This document shows, piece by piece, positions 1-7,979 of a stretch of 42,032 bases of DNA. The stretch comes from Bacteroides sp. (lineage in GTDB: Bacteria > Bacteroidota > Bacteroidia > Bacteroidales > GCA-2748055). Made by a program: the position numbers and the translations under genes. The stretch covers positions 1-42,032 of the forward strand of contig DSEO01000376.1 in assembly GCA_011056635.1 (NCBI GenBank), written 5' to 3'. The stretch's first letter is position 1; each line of letters starts with the position of its first letter. A model generated the notes under the pieces. It was given only the letters and a program-made list of their open reading frames with translations. It ran no database searches and was not told the DNA's origin.

Positions 1-626
1 ATGACAGCATGATCCAATATGTTCCTGATTTTGGATTCATCCGGATAAATACGTATGCTGTACCTGTATTTTTCGCTGATAAATATTGAATCGCTGATTA
101 TCATCAATATGCGGAAGCCCCATTCTTTATGTTTCATCATGTCGTCAATAAATGCAGCAGACTTTTCATCCGCATATATGATTACATTGCTGGTATTGCC
201 TCTGTTCGCTCTGAAATATTTAAATACCCTATGGGTCACTATCCGGAACAGATACAATGAAAACAGATGAACAATGGTGAATGAAAAAATAAAGAAATGG
301 CTGAAATTAGTCAGGTTCAATAAGTGTTTATAATAGAACATCAATGACAATCCTGCGAAACTAAAATATAACAAATTAAAGAACATTGACACCTGCGTAC
401 GTGTCCCGGGTCTCTGTATAAGATTAGACGTATGGAGAAGGAACAACCAGGTGGGTACGATCAATATAAACATAATCACATATTCGCTTGAAAAAGTAAA
501 ATATTCCTTATTCAGCAGGTTTATCAGAAAATATGCAACAAAATAGGAGATCATGGTGATAAGCATATCCAAAATCACAAACCAGTTGCTATGTGTGTTT
601 TTATGTTTGATAGTGTTTATCATCAT
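1..626 (-). CDS. Polyprenyl-phosphate sugar transferase (N-terminal part, runs off left edge)
   Basis: The reverse strand is open from an ATG at 626 to the window edge, giving about 208 residues without a stop. The N-terminal half shows hydrophobic membrane segments (for example around VILDMLITMISYFVAYFLI and IVPTWLFLLH), followed by a soluble stretch beginning near RVFKYFRANRGNTSNVIIY. This layout of several helices and then a Rossmann-like CoA-binding-type domain is the N-terminal architecture of WcaJ/WbaP-like polyprenyl glycosylphosphotransferases, which put the first sugar-1-phosphate of exopolysaccharide or O-antigen units onto undecaprenyl phosphate. The catalytic C-terminal domain would lie left of the window, so activity cannot be judged. 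ATG at 623 is an equally possible start. It suggests a polysaccharide locus beyond the left edge. Confidence 0.72.
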   Translation of the reverse strand, partial: MMINTIKHKNTHSNWFVILDMLITMISYFVAYFLINLLNKEYFTFSSEYVIMFILIVPTWLFLLHTSNLIQRPGTRTQVSMFFNLLYFSFAGLSLMFYYKHLLNLTNFSHFFIFSFTIVHLFSLYLFRIVTHRVFKYFRANRGNTSNVIIYADEKSAAFIDDMMKHKEWGFRILMIISDSIFISEKYRYSIRIYPDESKIRNILDHAV

Positions 627-663
627 TGTTTGTTAAAGCCGGTTCGTTTCGCAAAACTTCCTG

Positions 664-1341
664 TTAAAACCGATATCCGATTGAAAGACCAAAACCTGTA
701 TTTTTAACTGATGATTTGTCATTGGAAATCCGCCTGTCTTCAGGATTTATTTTCACCATCCCGATCTGTGTATTCAGCTGGCCAAACAATCCACTGGCCA
801 ATTCATAGCCGGCAAAAATGTTGCCTCCAAAATCAAATGGTTTAAAATAGGCTGTTGTTAAGGGATCTCCTGTTTCTACAACGTTTTTGAATTCAAGATC
901 AGACTCAATGGTTTCAGAGCCATCCTCAGTGATCACCTTACCCCCGATACCATAAGCAAGATAGGGGCCAAATCCGATCAAAATACTTCCATTACCCAGG
1001 ATGGCTTTATAAACCAAATTCAAAGGCAGCTCAATATAAGAAAGCTTGTATTTTTTTGTTACAGAGGCAACAGGATCATTGGTTCCTTTTGTGGCAATGA
1101 GTAATCCGGGTTGAAAATAGATATTCGGTGCAAAATGAATCTGAGTATTTACTCCCCCGTGATATCCAAGGATCAGATCATTAACCAGTTTATCACCGAC
1201 AGCATCTTTCCCGTTTAAATTTTGAAGGTTAATGCCACCAAGAACGGCAAAGGAGATTTTTCCTCTATCCATGCTTTGGGTAAATGCCAGTGGCGTTGCC
1301 AACGCAAGGATCAGTGCAGTAATCAATAGTCTTGTTTTCAT
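664..1341 (-). CDS. Outer-membrane beta-barrel protein (porin family, PF13568-like)
   Basis: The 225-residue protein begins with a clear signal peptide (MKTRLLITALILALATPLAF, cleavage likely near TQS). It then alternates short amphipathic strands typical of small Bacteroidota outer-membrane barrels (FAVLGGINLQNL, YFQPGLLIATKG, LSYIELPLNLVYKA, and a last strand GFGLSIGYRF). Ending on an aromatic residue after a strand is the usual insertion signal for outer-membrane barrels. The family has no defined enzymatic role and probably serves structure or transport. It lies 25 bp downstream of the OmpA-like lipoprotein on the same strand, so the two may be co-transcribed. Confidence 0.8.
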   Translation of the reverse strand: MKTRLLITALILALATPLAFTQSMDRGKISFAVLGGINLQNLNGKDAVGDKLVNDLILGYHGGVNTQIHFAPNIYFQPGLLIATKGTNDPVASVTKKYKLSYIELPLNLVYKAILGNGSILIGFGPYLAYGIGGKVITEDGSETIESDLEFKNVVETGDPLTTAYFKPFDFGGNIFAGYELASGLFGQLNTQIGMVKINPEDRRISNDKSSVKNTGFGLSIGYRF

Positions 1342-1366
1342 ATCAAATATTTTTAATTTTCTGTGA

Positions 1367-2044
1367 TTAATTATTTTGGGCTGCTTCTTTTTCAGCTTCA
1401 GCTTTCATCTTTTCATTCGCTGTGATCAGAAACTCAACCCTGCGATTTTGAGCACGGTCCTCTTCTGTATCGTTAAGATATTTTGGCAGTGCCTCTCCAA
1501 ATCCTTTAATTGTTAAACGGTTGGGTGCTATTTCTTTGCTCTCCAGATAACTTGAAACAGCATGCGCCCTTTGTTCAGACAGGGTCAGATTATACGCCTC
1601 ACTCCCTTTACTGTCGGTATGTCCCTGCACTTCAATGTCCGTATCGGGATATTTGTTCAAAACGATAACCAGCTTATCAAGGTTGTCCTTAGCATCATCC
1701 GACAGATTGGATCTGTCAAATGCAAATAGAATGTTACTGCTGAATTCTACAACGATTCCTTCCCCAACACGAATAACCTGCGCATCAGGAACGGTATTCT
1801 TTATTTCCTCAGCCTGTTTATCCATGTGATTACCAATTACAGCTCCTGTTGCACCTCCAACTGTAGCTCCGATAATTGCACCCAGGGCAGTATTACCTGA
1901 AGCTCTTCCTATCACTGCGCCCATTGCAGCACCTGTTGCAGTTCCGGCAACGGATCCTTTTTGTGTTTTGTTCCATGATGCACAAGCTGATAAGACCAAA
2001 ACGGTTCCCACGAACAGGATGAACCTCATTCTCAATTTTTTCAT
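1367..2044 (-). CDS. OmpA-family lipoprotein with glycine-zipper domain
   Basis: The protein has 225 residues. Its N-terminus is a lipoprotein signal with a lipobox (VLSAC, Cys near residue 21). Residues about 30-72 are a glycine-zipper segment (GSVAGTATGAAMGAVIG and GAIIGATVGGATGAVIG), which can insert in membranes. Residues about 105-212 form an OmpA-like peptidoglycan-binding domain, with the characteristic VQGHTDSKGSEAYNLTLSEQRA and NRRVEFLI motifs. It probably tethers the outer membrane to peptidoglycan. It is the likely first gene of a pair with the beta-barrel gene 25 bp downstream. A TAnnTTTG box lies just upstream on this strand. Confidence 0.9.
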   Translation of the reverse strand: MKKLRMRFILFVGTVLVLSACASWNKTQKGSVAGTATGAAMGAVIGRASGNTALGAIIGATVGGATGAVIGNHMDKQAEEIKNTVPDAQVIRVGEGIVVEFSSNILFAFDRSNLSDDAKDNLDKLVIVLNKYPDTDIEVQGHTDSKGSEAYNLTLSEQRAHAVSSYLESKEIAPNRLTIKGFGEALPKYLNDTEEDRAQNRRVEFLITANEKMKAEAEKEAAQNN

Positions 2045-2078
2045 AATAGATAGATTTAGTTGTATGAAGACTTATACA

Positions 2079-2086
2079 CAAAGGTA
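2079..2086 (-). promoter_or_regulatory. Candidate -7 box for the OmpA-like lipoprotein
   Basis: On the minus strand the sequence reads TACCTTTG, a match to the Bacteroidota -7 consensus TAnnTTTG. It lies 35 nt upstream of the ATG at 2044, a normal leader length. No good TTTG box was seen at the expected 19-21 nt spacing. Confidence 0.4.
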
Positions 2087-2196
2087 GGTTCAACCAAACG
2101 GATCCGCATTACACAATTATCGATAAGAGTTACAACATTCACATATTTTGAAGTCGCTATTATTCATTCTTTCAATAGATTATGCTGGACTAAAAG

Positions 2197-2234
2197 TGTA
2201 AATGATGTAAACTTTTTACAAAATTATGTAACAC
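2197..2234 (+). repeat. 38-bp motif, copy 1
   Basis: This 38-bp AT-rich segment aligns without gaps to 2661-2698 with 28 of 38 identical bases. The best-conserved ends are TGTnAATnATGTAAA and TGTAACA. It lies about 65 nt upstream of the 51-codon ORF at 2300, so it could be a shared promoter or regulator site. It could equally be a decayed repeat. Confidence 0.45.
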
Positions 2235-2299
2235 GATCTGACTGGAAACAATTTACCTTTCGCTGTAATATTTAGTGATAATTAAAAAAACGCAAATCA

Positions 2300-2455
2300 A
2301 TGAAGGAAAATCAAAATAATATTAAATCGCCTGATATGACTAAGCTTCAGGAAGTTGTAATTGATTATCGTACAAAAATATATATATCACCCGGTGCTGA
2401 TCCTGGTGAGGCCAGGAGCCGTTTTATATCACGGTTTGGTTCCATGACGCCCTAA
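2300..2455 (+). CDS. Possible small protein, 51 residues, unknown
   Basis: An ATG at 2300 opens a 51-codon frame ending in TAA at 2453-2455. The peptide is hydrophilic with a plausible protein-like middle (KLQEVVIDYRTKIYISPGA, followed by DPGEARSRFISRFG), unlike the random-looking peptides elsewhere in this gap. No signal peptide or membrane segment is visible. It sits downstream of copy 1 of the 38-bp motif. I do not recognise a family with certainty; the balanced composition and the isolated position behind a repeated upstream motif are the only support. It could still be noncoding. Confidence 0.4.
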   Translation: MKENQNNIKSPDMTKLQEVVIDYRTKIYISPGADPGEARSRFISRFGSMTP

Positions 2456-2660
2456 CCAATAAGTGGCATCCACCAGGATTCTCAGCATTTTATGCAATCC
2501 CATTGGATGGAACTTCCATGTTGCCATTTCAGGCAGTGGTTTGCCTGGATTTCTATTGGACTTTCAAACAGAACAGATTTGTTTGTCTGGTTATGAAATG
2601 TGGGTTTAATGCCTGCATTATTTCTTTCATGATTCATTGGGGTTATGGAAAAAGAGCACC

Positions 2661-2698
2661 TGTGAATTATGTAAATTTTCCTCTGAATTTTGTAACAA
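2661..2698 (+). repeat. 38-bp motif, copy 2
   Basis: Second copy of the motif at 2197-2234 in the same orientation (28/38 identical). It lies about 180 nt upstream of the CheB-CheR gene start. Having both copies upstream of plus-strand ORFs suggests a shared upstream element. Confidence 0.45.
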
Positions 2699-2755
2699 AA
2701 CCGTAAACCCGGTTTTCTATTTTAGAATTCAATTAAATAAGCTGGAAATAAGATG

Positions 2756-2763
2756 TAAATTTG
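2756..2763 (+). promoter_or_regulatory. Weak candidate -7 box upstream of the CheB-CheR gene
   Basis: TAAATTTG matches the TAnnTTTG consensus and would give a leader of roughly 110 nt for the gene starting at 2880. No TTTG box is present at the expected distance, so support is limited. Confidence 0.3.
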
Positions 2764-2879
2764 AATGATGCTGAGAGAGACAGCGCTTTTCATTATTATA
2801 TCCATTGTTGTAATCGCTGAATAGGATTGGCAGTGCTGCCAAAAAAGGGATCATGATATCATTCAAAAAATAAAAATCA

Positions 2880-5801
2880 TTGGAAAGTAAAAAAACAAAA
2901 CCGGCTGACTCATCCATAGAAAAGAAACCCGGATCCGAAGCCCGGAAATTTCCAGTTGTGGGTATCGGAGCTTCGGCAGGCGGACTGGAAGCGTTGGAGC
3001 AATTTTTGGGCAATGTGCCGAAAAACAGCGAAATGGCTTATGTGGTAATCCAGCATCTGGATCCGACACAAAAAGGCATGCTCCCTGAATTGCTGCAGCG
3101 GGTTTCCAGCATGCAGGTTGCTCAGGCCGAAGACCTTATGGAAGTAAAACCTGACTGTGTCTATGTAATTCCTCCGAACAAGAGCATGTCTATTTTCAAA
3201 GGAGCACTTCACCTGTTTGAACCTGTTGAAGCCAGGGGACTTCGTCTTCCTGTCGATTTTTTTCTGCGTTCACTGGCCGATGATCAGAAAGAGTATGCTG
3301 CCGGTATTATCCTCTCAGGAATGGGCTCCGACGGCAGCAATGGCATACGTTCCATAAAAGAAAAAAACGGAATTGTACTGGTGCAGGAACCCGAAACAGC
3401 CCGGTTTAACAGTATGCCACAAAGTGCCATCGACACCGGACTGGTTGATATAGTGGCTCCACCAGAAAAATTGCCTTTGGAACTGATTAATTTCCTGAAA
3501 CATGTGCCTGTAGTTAAATCAAACCTGAATGTTGAAGTAAAAGATAAAAGCGCGCTTGAGAAAATTATGATTTTACTGCGAACACATACAGGCAATGATT
3601 TTTCACTTTATAAAAAGAATACGGTCTATCGGCGCATCGAAAGACGAATGGGCATCCATAAAATTGATAAAATATTTTCCTATGTCCATTTTTTGCAGGA
3701 AAATCCAAAGGAAGTACATATCCTGTTCAAAGAGTTAATGATTGGTGTAACTAATTTTTTTCGCGATGCACAGGTATGGGAAAAATTGAAAGAAAAAGTA
3801 ATTCCCTCCCTGATTGATAAAATGCAACCCAATTCACAATTGAGGGCCTGGGTACCTGGATGCTCTACAGGCGAGGAAGCTTATTCTCTGGCCATTGTAT
3901 TCAAGGAAGCGCTGGAAAAATTTAATCTGAACGGAGGAATATCATTACAAATTTTTGCTTCCGATATCGATAGCGATGCTGTTGATATTGCCCGCAAGGG
4001 ATTGTTCGGGGATAATATTGCTTCTGATGTGTCGCCCAAAAGGCTTGGCCGGTTTTTTACCAAAACAGAAGACGGATTCCGCATTAATACGGAAATAAGG
4101 GAAATGATTGTATTTGCGCAACACAACATTATTATGCATCCGCCTTTTACCAATTTGGATATTATCTCATGCCGGAACCTGCTGATATATATGGATCAAG
4201 AATTACAGCGGAAATTGCTCGGACTGTTTTACTACAGCCTGAATCAGGAAGGGATTTTGATGCTTGGAACGTCCGAAACACTTGGTGTGCAAAGCCATCT
4301 TTTTACACCGGTTGATTCGGGTCTGAAAGTTTTTAAACGATCTGTTGCCAGCTTAAACCCGCAATTATTCGATTTTCCGTCTTCATTTACCCGGACCAAA
4401 TCAGGTAACATTGAAAACACTGAACCCGACAAACCGATGATAAACATACAAACGCTTGCCGATCAGCTGCTGCTGCAGAATTTTTCGCCTGCCGGGGTTT
4501 TGGTAAATGAAAACGGCGATATCCTGTACATCAGCGGACGTACGGGAAAATACCTGGAGCCCGCAGTGGGAAAGGCAAACCTGAATATTTTTGCGATGCT
4601 GAGACCCGGTTTTCAAAACGATTTTGCCATTGCATTTCGTAAGGCGGTAATGAATAAAGAGGCAGTGGTATTGCACCATGTAAAAATAGGCACCAATGGG
4701 GGCTCATTAAATTTAAATGTAAACATCCAGTGGATTCATAAGCCGGAACCTTTATATGGCAAGCTGATGATAATTTTTACAGATGTTCTGCAACCTGCTG
4801 ATACCAAATTCCCGGAAAAAAAAGGGAGGAAAGCAGTAAACAGTATCAGGGAAGCCGAATTAGAGCAAGAGTTACAGCATACCCGTGAAGAGATGCAAAA
4901 TATTCTGGAAGAGATGCAGACGTCGCAGGAAGAGTTGAAATCGACCAATGAAGAACTGCAATCGACCAACGAAGAATTGCAATCGACCAACGAAGAACTC
5001 ACCACCTCGAAAGAAGAAATGCAAAGCCTGAATGAGGAACTTCAGACGGTAAATGCCGAATTGATGGCGAAGGTGGATGATTATTCACGCGTAAACAACG
5101 ACATGAAAAACCTGCTTGACAGCACCGACATTGCTACTTTGTTTCTCGACAAGGAATTACATATACGACGTTATACCCATCAGGCAACAAAAATATTCAA
5201 GCTCATAAAAAGCGACATCGGACGGCCATTTACCGACCAGGTTTCACAACTGCTATACCCCGACCTGCCTGAAGATGCACACGAGGTTCTGAGGACGCTA
5301 ATTTTTATTGAAAAGCAAATTCCAACCAAAGACGGGAGGTGGTTTTCTATCCGTATTATGCCCTACCGTACCTTCGACGACCGGATTGACGGACTGGTAA
5401 TTACCTTTATTGATATTTCAGAACTGAAACTGGTGGAAGAAAAATTACATAAAATGAATCAGGAGAACCGGCTGCTCATTGACACTTCTTCCAGGGTAGT
5501 CCTAAAAATATCATCTGGCTGGAAAATTATGGAATTTAATTCGGTGGCTGAAACATATTTCGGCAAAAAACGCGAACATGTTACAGGTCAAAATTTTATG
5601 GAATTATTTGTACCGGAAGCATTACGAAAACAGACGGAACAAAAGATGACCAGACTGTTGAAAAAACCGGGGATTAACGATATGAAAATGAAGGTAATTG
5701 CAGCCGGTGCAAAAGAACTTGACACGGAATGGTCGATAAATGTATTATGTAATCACCTTGAAATATCCCCAGAAATAATTATAATCACAAAAAACAAATA
5801 A
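2880..5801 (+). CDS. CheB-CheR-PAS fusion signalling protein
   Basis: The 973-residue protein joins chemotaxis methylesterase and methyltransferase modules. The CheB domain (about 22-205) keeps its catalytic residues: Ser32 in GIGASAGG, His59 in VIQHLDP and Asp151 in GMGSDGS. The CheR domain (about 225-490) has TNFFRD and the SAM-binding WVPGCSTGEEAYSLA near 324-338. A long heptad coiled coil with repeats of STNEELQ (about 655-740) follows, then two PAS-like domains. CheB lacks the usual receiver domain. The start is a TTG at 2880: an in-frame TAA lies 9 nt upstream, and the first internal Met (about residue 53) would delete the Ser32 loop. No chemoreceptor or CheA gene is nearby, so the role is probably stress or second-signal sensing rather than classical chemotaxis. 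Confidence 0.93.
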   Translation: MESKKTKPADSSIEKKPGSEARKFPVVGIGASAGGLEALEQFLGNVPKNSEMAYVVIQHLDPTQKGMLPELLQRVSSMQVAQAEDLMEVKPDCVYVIPPNKSMSIFKGALHLFEPVEARGLRLPVDFFLRSLADDQKEYAAGIILSGMGSDGSNGIRSIKEKNGIVLVQEPETARFNSMPQSAIDTGLVDIVAPPEKLPLELINFLKHVPVVKSNLNVEVKDKSALEKIMILLRTHTGNDFSLYKKNTVYRRIERRMGIHKIDKIFSYVHFLQENPKEVHILFKELMIGVTNFFRDAQVWEKLKEKVIPSLIDKMQPNSQLRAWVPGCSTGEEAYSLAIVFKEALEKFNLNGGISLQIFASDIDSDAVDIARKGLFGDNIASDVSPKRLGRFFTKTEDGFRINTEIREMIVFAQHNIIMHPPFTNLDIISCRNLLIYMDQELQRKLLGLFYYSLNQEGILMLGTSETLGVQSHLFTPVDSGLKVFKRSVASLNPQLFDFPSSFTRTKSGNIENTEPDKPMINIQTLADQLLLQNFSPAGVLVNENGDILYISGRTGKYLEPAVGKANLNIFAMLRPGFQNDFAIAFRKAVMNKEAVVLHHVKIGTNGGSLNLNVNIQWIHKPEPLYGKLMIIFTDVLQPADTKFPEKKGRKAVNSIREAELEQELQHTREEMQNILEEMQTSQEELKSTNEELQSTNEELQSTNEELTTSKEEMQSLNEELQTVNAELMAKVDDYSRVNNDMKNLLDSTDIATLFLDKELHIRRYTHQATKIFKLIKSDIGRPFTDQVSQLLYPDLPEDAHEVLRTLIFIEKQIPTKDGRWFSIRIMPYRTFDDRIDGLVITFIDISELKLVEEKLHKMNQENRLLIDTSSRVVLKISSGWKIMEFNSVAETYFGKKREHVTGQNFMELFVPEALRKQTEQKMTRLLKKPGINDMKMKVIAAGAKELDTEWSINVLCNHLEISPEIIIITKNK

Positions 5802-5804
5802 GTT

Positions 5805-6359
5805 ATGATAAACGAAGAATTGGATTTCACCGATGCGAAAATGCTGCGCGAGAAAGCCGAAAAGCGACTGAATGAGAAGCAAAAAAAAGAGTCCGGTGCA
5901 TTGATGGAAACCGATGTACATAAACTTCTGCACGAATTGCAGGTACACCAGATTGAATTGGAGATGCAAAATGAAGAGTTGCGGCAGTCTTACGAAATAG
6001 CAGAAACAGCCCTGAAAAAATACACCATGTTGTTTGATTTATCCCCCATGGGTTATTTTTCTCTTGATGCTGAAGGAACAATCAGCGATTTGAATTTCAC
6101 AGGCGCCGATATGCTGGGAGAACGGCGATTTAGTTTGATTAACAGCAATTTTAAACTTTTTATTTCAGAAGATTCAAGACCGGTATTTAATAATTTTTTC
6201 AAAAGAATATATACCAGCAATGCCAAAGAATCGTGCGAATTGTTGCTTGGATACAACAATCAACCTCTTTGCCGGGTATATATGGAGGGCGTAGTTACTG
6301 AGGATGAACAAAAATGCCTCATATCGGCCGTCGATATTTCGAAGTTCTCAACTGGGTAA
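5805..6359 (+). CDS. Stand-alone PAS-domain protein
   Basis: The 184-residue protein starts 3 nt after the stop of the CheB-CheR gene and is surely co-transcribed with it. Residues about 10-70 form a charged helix with HELQVHQIELEMQNEELR, the linker usually found just before a PAS domain in Bacteroidota sensor kinases. Residues about 72-180 are a PAS domain (LFDLSPMGYFSLDAEGTI). There is no histidine kinase, GGDEF or other output domain, and it stops right after the PAS. It could be a partner that modulates the upstream fusion, or the remnant of a longer sensor kinase; no kinase-like remains are visible after 6359. Confidence 0.75.
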   Translation: MINEELDFTDAKMLREKAEKRLNEKQKKESGALMETDVHKLLHELQVHQIELEMQNEELRQSYEIAETALKKYTMLFDLSPMGYFSLDAEGTISDLNFTGADMLGERRFSLINSNFKLFISEDSRPVFNNFFKRIYTSNAKESCELLLGYNNQPLCRVYMEGVVTEDEQKCLISAVDISKFSTG

Positions 6360-6406
6360 ATGATGTAACGCTTTCCCTGCATGTAAGGTGTGGATTGTCC
6401 CGTAGT

Positions 6407-6967
6407 TCACACATTTTCAAGTGTGTCCCGCCTTTTATGTTTCAGCATTTTAAAACTGGTTGGTGTCAATCCGGTAAATTTTTTAAACTGATTTGAAAGG
6501 TGGGCAACACTGCTGTAATTCATCCTGTATGCTATTTCTGAAATATTTAGCTCATCATATACGATGAATTCTTTGACTCTTTCGATTTTATGTGTCAGGT
6601 AAAATTTTTCAATGGTAACCCCTTTCACCTCTGAAAAAATATTGGAGAGATAGGTGTAATTGTAATTTAGCTTTTCGCTGAGATAATCAGAAAGGTTGAC
6701 TTTTATCTGCTCCTCAGTGTAATGTACAAGCTCAATAATTGAACTTTTTATTTTCTCAACCAGGATACTTTTTTTATCATCCATTAAAAGCAGCCCGGAC
6801 TTTTTTAACGCTATTCCCAATTGTTCTATTTGCTCCGGTTGAACATCCCCGATAATATCAGCCTCTCCAATTTTGACATTTGTGTATTTCAGCCCGATTT
6901 TTTCAATTTCGTCTTTCACCACCATCTGGCAGCGGATGCAAACCATATTTTTAATGTATAACTTCAA
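6407..6967 (-). CDS. AraC-family regulator with HMA-like N-terminus
   Basis: The 186-residue protein has a C-terminal AraC/XylS DNA-binding domain (about 80-180) with two helix-turn-helix units: YLSEKLNYNYTYLSNIFSEV and ISEIAYRMNYSSVAHLSNQF, followed by FKKFTGLTPTSFK. The first 65 residues resemble a heavy-metal-associated fold, including a CxxC pair in KNMVCIRCQ. This combination suggests a metal- or redox-responsive activator, but the ligand is unknown. The best start is TTG at 6967; the next Met (residue 8) directly precedes the CxxC and would remove the first strand. It converges on the PAS gene with a 47-bp gap and regulates no obvious neighbour. Confidence 0.85.
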   Translation of the reverse strand: MKLYIKNMVCIRCQMVVKDEIEKIGLKYTNVKIGEADIIGDVQPEQIEQLGIALKKSGLLLMDDKKSILVEKIKSSIIELVHYTEEQIKVNLSDYLSEKLNYNYTYLSNIFSEVKGVTIEKFYLTHKIERVKEFIVYDELNISEIAYRMNYSSVAHLSNQFKKFTGLTPTSFKMLKHKRRDTLENV

Positions 6968-7207
6968 CCCGGGTTTATCTTTACAAGTTAAAAGTGCGCT
7001 GTAAATATACGTAATCTGTGATTTTTTGTAATTTGATATTCCGGAGCAATGAGTACAGCGGGTTCTTCAAATGGATATCATATCCGGGTTTTTCGACCGA
7101 AGGAATTGCCGGGAGTTTTTTCTGGCAGGGACGGGCCTGTTACTACAAAGATGAATCTGAAAAAAAATAGGCCGATGGGCGAGTGAAGATTTTATTCCGG
7201 CCCGGTT

Positions 7208-7780
7208 TCACAGATGATGTGCACCGCGCTTTCTTCTGCGGAGCCTGGTGAAGATAAAGAAGATCAGCAGTAGAAAGCCAGCAGCGATAAACAGCGGGAT
7301 GACCAGGGACAGCAGGGAGCCCCCCACCGCCGCCAGGTTCTCCCCTGTGGCCACCACCGGATTTCCTGCGCCCAGCGTGGTTTTGCTGGACAAAAGGCGG
7401 ACCAGCGCACCGCCTCCCTGGATGATCCCGGCTGCCCCGCCTCCGACAGTCACCCCGGTGATCCACTTCAGTAATTCGCTGTCGATGGGAAGGACGGATG
7501 TAAGGAGCAGTGTGCCGGCAACAACGGCAAGCGGTGTGGTCACCGTATCAAGCAGGTTGTCAATAAAGGGAATGTAATATGCCATTATTTCAATAACGGT
7601 TGCCGTTGAGAAACTGATGATGGCAGCATTCGATGCGAGCCACTCAAAACTCTCATTCAATTGCAGCACCCCTGCACGTGCCGCCACAGCGGCCACAAGC
7701 ATGGGGACAAAGACCCTGAAACCGGCACTGGCTGCCAGGCCTATGCCGATTGCAACACCTGTGATCAGTTCTGCCTCCAT
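7208..7780 (-). CDS. DUF4126 membrane protein
   Basis: This 190-residue hydrophobic protein opens with GVAIGIGLAASAGFRVFVPM, typical of the DUF4126 family of multi-pass inner-membrane proteins. It shows several membrane segments (around 5-35, 53-70, 80-95, 110-125 and 150-178) and a basic tail (RLRRRKRG) that should face the cytoplasm. The conserved YIPFIDNLLDTV and glycine-rich GVTVGGGAAGIIQGGGA also fit. Function is unknown. It is isolated on its strand and marks the switch to the GC-richer part of the window. Confidence 0.8.
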   Translation of the reverse strand: MEAELITGVAIGIGLAASAGFRVFVPMLVAAVAARAGVLQLNESFEWLASNAAIISFSTATVIEIMAYYIPFIDNLLDTVTTPLAVVAGTLLLTSVLPIDSELLKWITGVTVGGGAAGIIQGGGALVRLLSSKTTLGAGNPVVATGENLAAVGGSLLSLVIPLFIAAGFLLLIFFIFTRLRRRKRGAHHL

Positions 7781-7868
7781 TCAGAAAAATTGTTGCGGAT
7801 TCCCGCCGTGGAAAGCCAGATTAAAACTAAGTGTTTCAGTGAGAATTTCCTAATGGTATCACATTGGA

Positions 7869-7888
7869 ACGGACCGAGGCTGGTCCGT
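7869..7888. promoter_or_regulatory. Inverted repeat ACGGACC-N6-GGTCCGT
   Basis: A perfect 7-bp inverted repeat with a 6-nt centre lies between the divergent DUF4126 and peroxiredoxin genes, about 90 nt upstream of each start. It could be an operator or a small RNA hairpin. No T run follows on either strand, so it is not a typical terminator. Confidence 0.35.
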
Positions 7889-7916
7889 GTTAAAACGCCG
7901 TTAAATGTGATGTATC

Positions 7917-7931
7917 TTAGACTCAGTCTAA
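7917..7931. promoter_or_regulatory. 15-bp palindrome upstream of peroxiredoxin
   Basis: TTAGACT-C-AGTCTAA is a perfect inverted repeat of 7-bp arms around one central base, 48 nt upstream of the peroxiredoxin ATG. Size and position fit a dimeric repressor or activator site, possibly for redox control. Which regulator binds cannot be told. Confidence 0.4.
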
Positions 7932-7979
7932 ATAATAATTTTAGTTTTGGTGAATATAAACCATATAAAATCTCAAGCC

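Larger units (their letters stand above)
2045..2879. other. 835-bp gene-poor gap
   Basis: No convincing long gene is present between the OmpA-like lipoprotein and the CheB-CheR fusion. The gap holds a candidate promoter for the lipoprotein, a possible 51-residue ORF at 2300-2455, two copies of a 38-bp imperfect direct repeat (2197-2234 and 2661-2698) and a weak promoter box at 2756. The other short ORFs here (for example 2060-2275 and 2503-2706, plus strand) have compositions and hydrophobicity expected of noncoding AT-rich DNA. Confidence 0.6.

Noticed and set aside
2060-2275. 71-codon plus frame upstream of the 51-codon ORF
   Set aside because: The peptide has an erratic composition, runs through the lipoprotein promoter and the repeated motif, and has no family features.
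2765-2824. 19-residue hydrophobic mini-ORF (MMLRETALFIIISIVVIAE)
   Set aside because: It looks like a tiny membrane peptide, but the only promoter box ends 1 nt before its first ATG, leaving no leader, and no conservation can be checked. Chance in AT-rich DNA is more likely.
7026-7043. TTTTTTG followed closely by TAATTTG, promoter-like
   Set aside because: The spacing is far too short for a -33/-7 pair and no plus-strand gene follows for more than 900 bp.
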